Source: CAZCBN01 sp964496975
GTDB lineage: Bacteria > Planctomycetota > Phycisphaerae > Phycisphaerales > UBA1924
Direction of reading: 5' to 3'
NCBI GenBank assembly: GCA_964496975.1
Contig: CAZCBN010000077.1
Location: 1 to 14,659 of the forward strand
DNA: 14,659 nucleotides
Part shown: positions 6,884-14,659 of the stretch, piece after piece
Position numbering within the stretch: position 1 is the first letter of the stretch
How the letters are laid out: every line of letters starts with the position of its first letter
Made by a program: the position numbers and the translations under genes
Notes under the pieces: model-generated
What the model was told of the DNA's origin: nothing
The model's database searches: none
Seen by the model: the letters and a program-made list of their open reading frames with translations, nothing else

Positions 6884-9028
6884 TCAGGGCTTGGCCCGGG
6901 CCGGCGCGGTCTTGCGGATGGAGGCGTCGCGCTCGGCCTTCGGGGCGGCCGGCGCGGGGCTCGGGGCGGCCGCGGGGGTGCCGCGGAAGGAGCCCGCGTC
7001 ATCGCCCGAGCCGCCGGTGCTGGTGCCCGCGGGCGGAGCGGTGGGGGCGGGGGCCGGCGTGCTGCGCGGGTTCACGCGGTTGTCGGTGAGCTCAGGCCGG
7101 GTGATGGGGCTCGGGGGCACGCCGTCGACGCAGAACCCGGGGACGAAGAGCGAGTTGAAGGTCTGAATGTCAAAGACGTTGAGGAAGCCGTCGCCGTTCG
7201 CGTCGGGGTTCGTGATGTCCACAAGGGGCGAGATGTCGGCCGCCGGGTCGCCGTTGTTGAGGAGCTCGATGAAGAGCTCGACGTCGCGGCGGTTCTGGAT
7301 GCCGTTCTCGTCGACGTCGACGGGGCAGTTGGGGTTCTTGCCGAGGAACCAGCCCTCGCGATCGACGCCGGGCCCCGTGGGGTTGCAGACGCCGGGCTGG
7401 AAGAGGGCGTCGAAGACGAGCAGGTCGCTCTCGTCGAGCGTGCCGTCGCCGTTCTGCGTGGCGTCGACGGGAGAGCGGAAGGGCGAGAGGTCGGCGCGGA
7501 GGCTGCCGGCGTTGAACAGCGCCTCGAAGGCGATGACGTCCTCGTCGTTCTGCACGAGGTCGCCGTTGACGTCCTGCGGGCAGCTCGGGTTCTGGCCGTA
7601 GAACCAGCCGGTGGTGGGGTCGAAGGGCTCGTCGAAGCAGTTCCGCGGCCCGGTGGCGAGGAAGATGGTCTGGAAGATGTTGAAGTCGTCCTGGTCGATC
7701 ACGCCGTCGTCGTTGAGCTCGGCCCGGGGGTCGCCGTTGTCGAACAGCACCTGGAACGCGTCGAAGTCGGCCTGGTTCTGCGAGTCGTCGAGGTTGACGT
7801 TGCAGGGGCAGATGGGCTCGAGCCCCAAGTACCACTCCTCGGCGATGTCGGTGTAGAGCTGCGCGATGGCGACGCGGTCCGTGTCGCTGAAGAAGTCGCC
7901 CCGGCCGACGGTGTCGATGCGGTCGCGGCCGTCGGGGCGGATGCGCAGGTCGTCACGGATTTCGAAGACAAACCGGCCGTCGACGCTTGCGCCGAGCGGG
8001 TCGGCGTGGGTGATGGAGTCGAGGTCGTAGTCGGTGGTGTCGGAGATGTAGCCCTGCGCGGCGATCTCGAAGAACTCGGCGCGGTTGAAGACGTCGTTCT
8101 GATCGGTGGGGAAGTTGGCCGGCGCGATGCGCTCCGGGAAGACGGTGATGAAGTCGTCGCGGTCCGGGCGACGGTGCTCCAGGTGGAGCCCGAGCGCAAA
8201 GCCCAGGAACTGCACCATCGAGCCGAAGTCCGTCCAGGTGCAGTGCGTCCACTCGCGTGCGTTGACGTCCGCGTTGAAGGCGCTGTTGGGCGTGAGGAGC
8301 AGCCCCTCGAGCTCGGGCTGCGGCGAGCCGAACGCGTCGATGCTGTTGATGCAGACCTCGGTGATCTGCCCGTCGGTGTCCCAGATGTCCTCGCTGCGCG
8401 AGTCGACGAGCAGGAGGCGGTTGTCGGTGTGCACGAGCGGGTCGAAGCCGACGAAGCGGATGCCGGGGAACCCGGTCGCGGGGTCGGCCCGGAACTCCGT
8501 CTCGATGATCAGCATCGCGGCGAGCGTGTTCGCAAGGCCGACCGTCCGGTTCACGTCCTCGTCGCTCGGATCGGCGGCGGGGAAGAAGAACGCGTTGATC
8601 ATCTCGTCGCTGAAGGTGTAGGGGATGTCGCCGCCGGCCCAGGTGTTCACGCTCTGGAAGCCGCGGGGCATGACGCCGAGGCCGTCGGGGATCTGGTCCG
8701 CGATCTCGGCCCAGACGACGGGCAGCTCGCGCACCCGGGTCGGCGGGTTCAGCGGCACGCGGATGACACCCTGGGCGATCTGCTCGCGCAGCTCCCAGAG
8801 CTCGAGGTTCTTCTCGATGGTCTCCGGCGAGACGGGCAGGTCGCCGTACTTGGGCGGGCGGGGGGAGTTGTTGCTGCGTAGGTCGTCCCGGTTCGGGCCG
8901 CCCGAGGCAGTGCTTGGCCCGGCGGCGAGGACCGTGCCCGCAAGGGCAGCGACGGAAACGGCAGCCGTCACCGCCGCGAGGCAGCGGGCGAACGGGGCCG
9001 GGGCATGGGTCGTGGTGCTGGTCTTCAT
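6884..9028 (-). CDS. secreted pseudo-astacin (catalytically dead) with three dockerin-like units
   Basis: 714 residues from ATG 9028, preceded by AGAGGA 4 nt away and followed by a signal peptide (hydrophobic ~17-36); the frame upstream is only antisense/shadow sequence. An astacin-like domain covers about 125-395: it opens with NTWAGGDIPYTF (Trp130), has LEHRRPDRDDF at 283-293, YDLDSITHAD at 334-343 and a closing DRVAIAQLY. Against the astacin signature HExxHxxGxxHE, the residues are Gln273, Phe274, Phe277, Gly280, Leu283, Glu284: all three zinc ligands and the catalytic Glu are lost. The Met-turn SxMHY reads SITHA (Thr340, Ala342). Fold markers remain, so this looks like a binding or regulatory pseudoprotease, not a decayed gene: the frame is intact. 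Residues 407-633 form three Cys-bounded dockerin-like units, then an 80-residue Pro/Ala tail with a basic end. It sits 130 nt behind an active astacin. The role is inferred, not shown. Confidence 0.85.
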   Translation of the reverse strand: MKTSTTTHAPAPFARCLAAVTAAVSVAALAGTVLAAGPSTASGGPNRDDLRSNNSPRPPKYGDLPVSPETIEKNLELWELREQIAQGVIRVPLNPPTRVRELPVVWAEIADQIPDGLGVMPRGFQSVNTWAGGDIPYTFSDEMINAFFFPAADPSDEDVNRTVGLANTLAAMLIIETEFRADPATGFPGIRFVGFDPLVHTDNRLLLVDSRSEDIWDTDGQITEVCINSIDAFGSPQPELEGLLLTPNSAFNADVNAREWTHCTWTDFGSMVQFLGFALGLHLEHRRPDRDDFITVFPERIAPANFPTDQNDVFNRAEFFEIAAQGYISDTTDYDLDSITHADPLGASVDGRFVFEIRDDLRIRPDGRDRIDTVGRGDFFSDTDRVAIAQLYTDIAEEWYLGLEPICPCNVNLDDSQNQADFDAFQVLFDNGDPRAELNDDGVIDQDDFNIFQTIFLATGPRNCFDEPFDPTTGWFYGQNPSCPQDVNGDLVQNDEDVIAFEALFNAGSLRADLSPFRSPVDATQNGDGTLDESDLLVFDALFQPGVCNPTGPGVDREGWFLGKNPNCPVDVDENGIQNRRDVELFIELLNNGDPAADISPLVDITNPDANGDGFLNVFDIQTFNSLFVPGFCVDGVPPSPITRPELTDNRVNPRSTPAPAPTAPPAGTSTGGSGDDAGSFRGTPAAAPSPAPAAPKAERDASIRKTAPARAKP
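7130..7810 (-). repeat. three tandem dockerin-like (EF-hand-like) repeats in the pseudo-astacin
   Basis: Units start at Cys407, Cys483 and Cys568 of the encoded protein and the last ends at Cys633. Each opens CPxxV, has a first loop with the unusual core QNxxDxxxF (QNQADFDAF, QNDEDVIAF, QNRRDVELF), an LFxxGDxxAD-type turn, and a second, canonical calcium loop (NDDGVIDQDDF, NGDGTLDESDL, NGDGFLNVFDI), closing with a Cys. Units 1 and 2 are joined by similar linkers (GWFYGQNP, GWFLGKNP). Such modules are common at the ends of secreted planctomycete proteins; their binding partners are not known to me. Confidence 0.85.
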
Positions 9029-9032
9029 GTCG

Positions 9033-9038
9033 TCCTCT
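9033..9038 (-). promoter_or_regulatory. ribosome binding site of the pseudo-astacin gene
   Basis: Minus-strand AGAGGA lies 4 nt before ATG 9028. It decides the start: the frame is open much further upstream, but only this ATG is followed by a normal signal peptide. Confidence 0.6.
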
Positions 9039-9158
9039 GCGGCTTGTCGTGGACGTGCTCCCGCGCCCTGGTCGGGCGTGGGGATCAGGAAGTCTGCGTG
9101 GACGTGGGCGTGGATAGGTCGCGGCCTGCTCGGCGTGGACCGGCTGTTCAACCCATGA

Positions 9159-12100
9159 TCACGCCGGGTTGTCGTTGTCCGTCGGGAACCGCGGGCGGTT
9201 GATGCGGTTCTCGGGCAGGTTGACCGGCGGCGGGGGCGCCGGGGCGCACCCGTTCTGGTTCGACAGGGCGATGACGAAGTCGAGCAGGTCGAAGAAGTCG
9301 ACCACGCCGTCGCCGCCGGGCGGCGTGATGTCCGCGATCGGGTTGCAGGGCGGCACGCGGCCGAACTGCGGGTCGAGCGTCTGGCACGCCTCGTACGCCT
9401 CGAGGTAGGTGAACAGGTCGAAGACGCTGATGCCGGGGTCGCCGTCAAGGTCGGCGCGGCACGGGTCCTCGTCGATCGCGCTGATCGGGGCGGCCCCGTA
9501 CAGCTCGATGAGCGCGGTGCGGTCCCAGAAGCTCAGGCCCGCACGCTGGCCCACGCGGACGAGGTCGAGCCGGTTCGGGTTGTCGAACTCCTCGTCGAAG
9601 GGCGGCAGCACCTCCATCACGCGTGACTCGATGTTCGTCGGGCAGTCGGGCCGGATCGCCGCGGCGCACACATTGTAGTGCATGATCGAGTCGAAGTCGT
9701 AGCCGATCGCGTCCTCGCCCGAGTCGACCTCGGCGTCGTTCGGGAGGATGAGGAAGTTGACGTCGTCAAACTCGGAGTTGATCGTCGCGGGCGAGATCTC
9801 GAACTGGTCGCGTGCCGCCGGGTTCATGTTCTGGAAGTTCACCCGGACGAAGTCGCTCCGGTCCGGCCGCTGGTGCTCGTGGTTGAAGCCCAGGATGTGC
9901 AGCCACTCGTGGATCGCGACGCCCACCGTCGGCTCGTCCATCACCAGCAGCGAGATCGGGATGTTCTCGATGGGCGTGGGCGACCCGTGGTCGGCGGCGA
10001 AGTCGCCGTCGATGTCCACCGAGTCGGGGATGCCGTCGAGGTTCGTGTCGAGGAAGATGTCCAGGGCGAAGTCGTTGTCGATGTCGCCGTAGTCAAGGTT
10101 CGTGCCGGTGAACTCCGGGATGCCGTCGGTGTTGGCGTCGTCGAAGGCCGGGACGTAATCCGCGCGGGTCTGCCCCGGGTCCACGCCCGGCGCACCGTTG
10201 CGGGAGAAGACGACGGTGTTGGGCCCGCCGCTGTCGATCGTGGTGAACGCTTGATACACCACCACGCCGTCGCCGTCGAGGTTGATCGTGATCGCCTCGA
10301 CCAGCGCATCGTCGCCCACATCAGCAACGAGCAGCCGCACCGGCGTCTCCGCCCCGCCGAAGTTCGGCAGCGGGATCTGCTGCGGCGCCGAGAAGTTGCC
10401 CGCGCCGTCCGTGTTCAGCAGGACCGCGAGCTCCTCTTCCGTCGGGTTCAGGACGAACAGGTCGGCGTCCGGGTTGTCGCCCGCGGCGGCGTCATCGCCG
10501 ATGTCGCGGGCCTCCACGTCGCCCGGCACAAACTCCAGCTCGACCGTCCGCGTCGCGTCCACCGAGAACGTCGGCGGGTCGTTGCCGTCGTTCAGCAGGA
10601 CGCGCACCTCGCTCGTGGTCGTTTCCGTCACCACGAGGTCGTTGTCGTTGTCGTTGTCCACGTCGTGCACCGCGATGCCCGCGAGCGTGCCGCCCACGTT
10701 CACCGTCTGGTCCAGCGTGTACGAGCCCGCCGCCAGCGGCACCACGCCCGCGAACGTGTACACGCTCACGGTCCCCGCCGTGTTCGCCACGGCAAAGTCG
10801 GGGATGCCGTCGCCGTTCAGGTCGTCCACCACCAACTCGACGGGGTTCGCGCCCACGGCGAAGGTCAGCGCGGTGTCAAACGTCACCCGGTCCGAGCCCG
10901 CGAGCGTGATGCTCTCCAGCAGCGACACGTTCCCGTCGCCGTTCAGCACGAACACGTCCGCGTCCGCGTCCAGGTCCGGGTCCGCCACGGCGATGCCGAT
11001 CGGCTCGTCGCCCGCGTCAAACTCCTGCGTCGGGTTCGGTGCCGCGGGGTCGCCGTCGGTCGGCGGGAGCAGCGTGCCGGTGTCGTTGCCGAACAGCACC
11101 ACGATGTTGTCCGTGTCGCTGCACGCCACCACCGCGTCGGCGAAGCCGTCGCCGTCGAGGAACGCCGTCGCCACGGCCGTTGGCCGCGTCCCGATGTTCC
11201 CGATATTCACCGGGCTCCGGGGCGTGCCGAAGTCCGGACCGTCCGCGAGGACGCGGATCGTGTTGTCCAAGCTGTTCGCCACCACCAGGTCGATGTTGCC
11301 GTCGTTGTTAAAGTCACCCAGCGCCGCGTCCGTCGGCCCGTTGCCGCTCAGACGCTTCACGATCGGGGCGTACCGCAGCCCCGTCACCGGGTTGTCGCTG
11401 TTCACCAGGTCGGGGAAACCGTCGCCGTCGATGTCGTCAAAGAAGTAGTCGATGTCGATGCGGCCGCGGCTTGGCCCGAGCTGCGTCACAAAGCCGCCGC
11501 CCGCCGGGGCATCCAGGAAGCCGGCCGCGCTCTCGGTGATGAGCACCCACGGGTAGTCGTCGTCAGGGTCAAACCGCCGCTGGCCGCGGACGGCGTCGCC
11601 CGCGTAGATCAGCTCGCCCGACACGCTGCCGATCGGCTGGAACGGGAACTGCGACACCGAGTTCAGCGTGTCCGCCCGGTCGAGGAACACGATGTTCGCC
11701 ACGCGCTCGATCGCCTGCATCGCCTCGAGCACCGCGGCGCGGGTCTCGTCGGTCACCACGGCCTCGGTCGGGATCGTCTCCTGGAAGTCGATCCGGTTGT
11801 CCCCGCTCACCGGGCCCCACTCGGCCTGCGCCCAGCGCCAGACCGCCTCACCGTCCGGATGCGTGAACCGCGGCCGCGCGTTGCCCCAAGGCCGCTCAGC
11901 AAATCCGAGCTCAAGCAACCGGAGCGTCAACTGCGGGTCAACGTCCCCGGTCTCGTCCGGCGGCGGGATCACGTCCAAGGCCAATGCCTCGGTCACGTTC
12001 TCCCAACGCTCGGCGATTTCGTCGTTCTCCGGCGGGTCCTCCGCCGGGTCCTCGGCCACGACGCCCAGCAGGTTCTGCTCGTCGATGCCGTCTTCCCAGT

Positions 12101-12326
12101 TGATCTCCAGCATCGGGTCGGTCAGGAAGGCGTAGAAGACGATCGTCGGGTTGCTGGGGAAGGGGTTGTCCACCACCGCCCCGTCCGGGATCGGGATGGG
12201 CTGCCACAGCGCCCCACGGGTCACAAAGCCGGCCGACGCCAGCCCGCACGCCGCGATCAACGCCGCCGCAGCCGTCACGCCCGCGACGCCGCGAGCCACC
12301 GAACCCGATACTTCATCTCGACGCAT
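9159..12326 (-). CDS. secreted astacin-family metalloprotease with inserted FG-GAP-like propeller
   Basis: 1055 residues from ATG 12326 (GGGAG 8 nt upstream). Hydrophobic stretch ~10-30 is a signal peptide; IAAC at 24-27 is lipobox-like, so a lipoprotein is possible. Astacin elements come in two blocks. First, about 190-295: helix RAAVLEAMQAIERVANIVFL and strand YPWVLITE. Second, from 800: HEWLHILGFNHEHQRPDR with zinc ligands His806, His810, His816, base Glu807, then Met-turn SIMHY (Met882, Tyr884) and DRTALIELYG. Between them lie ~490 residues: about seven FG-GAP/VCBS-like blades (GDFNNDGNIDLVVANS, DDLNGDGIPDFAVANT) and an Asp-rich calcium-loop stretch (~729-785). A dockerin-like pair follows (~955-1035) and a short Pro-rich tail. 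It should be a zinc endopeptidase outside the cytoplasm, calcium-dependent by its loops. Residues 50-160 are unrecognised. It is followed by its catalytically dead relative. Confidence 0.9.
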   Translation of the reverse strand: MRRDEVSGSVARGVAGVTAAAALIAACGLASAGFVTRGALWQPIPIPDGAVVDNPFPSNPTIVFYAFLTDPMLEINWEDGIDEQNLLGVVAEDPAEDPPENDEIAERWENVTEALALDVIPPPDETGDVDPQLTLRLLELGFAERPWGNARPRFTHPDGEAVWRWAQAEWGPVSGDNRIDFQETIPTEAVVTDETRAAVLEAMQAIERVANIVFLDRADTLNSVSQFPFQPIGSVSGELIYAGDAVRGQRRFDPDDDYPWVLITESAAGFLDAPAGGGFVTQLGPSRGRIDIDYFFDDIDGDGFPDLVNSDNPVTGLRYAPIVKRLSGNGPTDAALGDFNNDGNIDLVVANSLDNTIRVLADGPDFGTPRSPVNIGNIGTRPTAVATAFLDGDGFADAVVACSDTDNIVVLFGNDTGTLLPPTDGDPAAPNPTQEFDAGDEPIGIAVADPDLDADADVFVLNGDGNVSLLESITLAGSDRVTFDTALTFAVGANPVELVVDDLNGDGIPDFAVANTAGTVSVYTFAGVVPLAAGSYTLDQTVNVGGTLAGIAVHDVDNDNDNDLVVTETTTSEVRVLLNDGNDPPTFSVDATRTVELEFVPGDVEARDIGDDAAAGDNPDADLFVLNPTEEELAVLLNTDGAGNFSAPQQIPLPNFGGAETPVRLLVADVGDDALVEAITINLDGDGVVVYQAFTTIDSGGPNTVVFSRNGAPGVDPGQTRADYVPAFDDANTDGIPEFTGTNLDYGDIDNDFALDIFLDTNLDGIPDSVDIDGDFAADHGSPTPIENIPISLLVMDEPTVGVAIHEWLHILGFNHEHQRPDRSDFVRVNFQNMNPAARDQFEISPATINSEFDDVNFLILPNDAEVDSGEDAIGYDFDSIMHYNVCAAAIRPDCPTNIESRVMEVLPPFDEEFDNPNRLDLVRVGQRAGLSFWDRTALIELYGAAPISAIDEDPCRADLDGDPGISVFDLFTYLEAYEACQTLDPQFGRVPPCNPIADITPPGGDGVVDFFDLLDFVIALSNQNGCAPAPPPPVNLPENRINRPRFPTDNDNPA

Positions 12327-12334
12327 GGACGGCA

Positions 12335-12339
12335 CTCCC
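12335..12339 (-). promoter_or_regulatory. ribosome binding site of the astacin gene
   Basis: Minus-strand GGGAG lies 8 nt before ATG 12326 and favours it over in-frame ATGs at 12341 and 12389, which would add a charged stretch in front of the signal peptide. Confidence 0.6.
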
Positions 12340-12392
12340 ATTTCCGGTGCATCCAGTTCTGGTCTTCGCGGGCTGGCCCGCCGATTCAAGCC

Positions 12393-12434
12393 GAACTTCC
12401 GAACCCGAACTTCCGAACCCCAACTTCCAAACCC
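12393..12434. repeat. 14-nt tandem repeat upstream of the astacin gene
   Basis: Two identical copies of GAACTTCCGAACCC (12393-12406 and 12407-12420) and a third with two changes, CAACTTCCAAACCC (12421-12434), directly abutting. Similar wording continues weakly further on (AACTGCCAGTTGCC at 12472-12485). It lies 67-108 nt upstream of the astacin start codon, in its probable leader or promoter region. Confidence 0.88.
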
Positions 12435-12747
12435 AGTTCACCAAACCTGCCCACCCGACGAACTCGATCCCAACTGCCAGTTGCCAGCCGTCGCCGGCGC
12501 GACGGCCGTCACCCGCTCAAGGTCCGCCGAGCCGCGACCCGACAGACGCCTCACCCGACAGACCCCCCATGAGTCGCCTCATGGAGCCCGAACGGCAGCC
12601 TGATACAAACCGGTCGCCTTCACGGCCACCGACCCGCCGCGGCGTTCCCGCCACCGCCCGCACGTTCGTCACAGACCGCACCGCGCTGGCGATGCCGTCC
12701 ATCTCCCCGGAGTGTACCCAAACCGTTCACCGCCGGCGTCCGCGCTG

Positions 12748-12768
12748 GGCGTGGCAGGTGGCCACGCC
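12748..12768. repeat. inverted repeat, 7-bp arms
   Basis: GGCGTGG (12748-12754) and CCACGCC (12762-12768) are exact complements around a 7-nt loop. No T-run on either side, so not a typical terminator; function unknown. Confidence 0.5.
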
Positions 12769-12859
12769 GCGATCGATCACACCAACGACATCGCGTGGGC
12801 CGCGTCGGGCTGGGGGCCTCGGTTGGCCCTCCCCGGATGCAGGCATGCCCACGAAGGCC

Positions 12860-12876
12860 GGCAGAGGGGGTCTGCC
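12860..12876. repeat. short hairpin, 6-bp arms with G5 loop
   Basis: GGCAGA (12860-12865), GGGGG, TCTGCC (12871-12876). In GC-rich DNA a 6-bp stem can arise by chance; listed because three inverted repeats fall within 90 nt here. Confidence 0.4.
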
Positions 12877-12897
12877 CGCCCGCCATCCCGGTCGCGA

Positions 12898-12913
12898 CTC
12901 GGACATGTCCGAG
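12898..12913. repeat. perfect 16-bp palindrome
   Basis: CTCGGACATGTCCGAG reads the same on both strands with no spacer, the form of a dimer-binding operator. It lies about 570 nt upstream of the astacin start and 205 nt past the sigma factor stop, so which gene it would serve is unclear. Confidence 0.6.
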
Positions 12914-12918
12914 AACGA

Positions 12919-12946
12919 GGCCGCGTGGCACTGTCCGCGTGCGGCC
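12919..12946. repeat. inverted repeat, 6-bp arms
   Basis: GGCCGC (12919-12924) and GCGGCC (12941-12946) around a 16-nt loop; the stem can extend by two G-T pairs and one G-C pair. It lies 5 nt from the 16-bp palindrome. Confidence 0.4.
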
Positions 12947-13118
12947 GAGGGTTCGGTCGATTCGCGGACCGAGAATGTACCCCCAACTTCCTGCGATGGT
13001 TGCGTTGCCAACGTGGAAAAACGTCGTGTCTGGCGTGTTTTTGCGTTACTCCGCAGCCGAATCTGACACACGGATCCGCTCAACGCCGAGGCCCGACGAG
13101 CATCGCGCCCGTCCACGC

Positions 13119-14659
<1,541 letters not shown>

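Larger units (their letters stand above)
12327..13118. other. gene-free region between the sigma factor and astacin genes
   Basis: About 790 nt. Open frames occur on both strands but encode Arg/Pro/Ser-rich strings with no domain, no ribosome binding site and no consistent codon preference, so I call none. It holds a 14-nt tandem repeat (12393-12434), several inverted repeats (12748-12946) and a less GC-rich patch at about 12970-13080 with A and T runs (AAAAAC at 13016-13021, GTTTTT at 13037-13042), the likeliest place for promoter or terminator signals. I saw no tRNA cloverleaf and no clear -35/-10 pair. The astacin promoter must be in the left part; the end of the sigma factor transcript in the right part. 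Confidence 0.6.

Noticed and set aside
6713..8881. 722-codon plus-strand frame opposite the pseudo-astacin gene
   Set aside because: Same effect: a low-complexity Val/Glu/Arg/Asp product, no ribosome binding site, and it crosses the terminator hairpin.
9048..9106. 10-nt direct repeat CGTGGACGTG (9048-9057 and 9097-9106) upstream of the pseudo-astacin
   Set aside because: Only two copies, short, and similar GTGG/CGTG wording is common in this GC-rich gap; chance is a sufficient explanation.
9678..12572. Very long plus-strand open frame (964 codons) opposite the astacin gene
   Set aside because: It is antisense to a gene with clear domains; its product is a Val/Arg/Asp/His-rich string with no motif. 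Long antisense frames are expected where a GC-rich gene has strongly biased codons.
13016..13042. Possible bidirectional terminator (AAAAAC ... GTTTTT)
   Set aside because: The outer A/T arms match but the inner stem is broken by mismatches and G-T pairs, leaving no stable GC-rich hairpin next to the T-run.
12347..13066. Possible 239-residue protein in the gene-free region
   Set aside because: It begins in the astacin leader, runs through the 14-nt repeat and inverted repeats, has no ribosome binding site and no recognisable content.

Overview
The window is about 14.7 kb of very GC-rich, gene-dense bacterial DNA. Several things point to a planctomycete, probably of the class Phycisphaerae: secreted proteins ending in dockerin-like (EF-hand-like) repeats, a primary sigma factor with a sizeable insert between regions 1.2 and 2, an NHLRC2-like thioredoxin/NHL protein, and an MnmE-like GTPase with an unusual G domain. 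The taxonomic call is an inference from protein style, not from a marker gene search.

Layout. Positions 2-5100 hold a plus-strand run: the end of an MnmE/Era-type GTPase (cut by the window edge), a single-pass membrane protein with a TPR/YfgM-like outer domain, an RluA-family pseudouridine synthase that starts inside the previous stop codon (GTGA overlap), and a secreted thioredoxin plus NHL-propeller protein. From 5136 on everything is on the minus strand: an aldehyde dehydrogenase, a rho-independent terminator (6795-6822), two secreted astacin-like proteins in tandem (reading order 12326->9159, then 9028->6884), a gene-free stretch of about 790 bp, and the vegetative-type sigma-70 factor, which runs off the right edge.

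The most interesting part is the astacin pair. The upstream gene (9159-12326) has an intact astacin zinc site and Met-turn, but its catalytic domain appears to be split by about 490 residues of FG-GAP/VCBS-like propeller repeats and calcium-loop-like sequence placed just before the active-site helix. The downstream gene (6884-9028) has the same fold landmarks without the propeller. All three zinc histidines, the catalytic glutamate, the Met-turn methionine and the following tyrosine are replaced, so it looks like a pseudoprotease. It carries three dockerin-like units at its C-terminus. No terminator is visible between the two genes and a strong one follows the second, so they may form one transcript encoding an active/inactive protease pair. 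Whether they work together is a hypothesis.

A second theme is short-period tandem repeats in unrelated places: a 16-nt unit running over the stop codon of the GTPase, a 15-nt unit inside the rluA-like gene (a Ser/Pro pentapeptide repeat), and a 14-nt unit upstream of the astacin gene. No tRNA, rRNA, CRISPR array, insertion sequence or integrase was seen.
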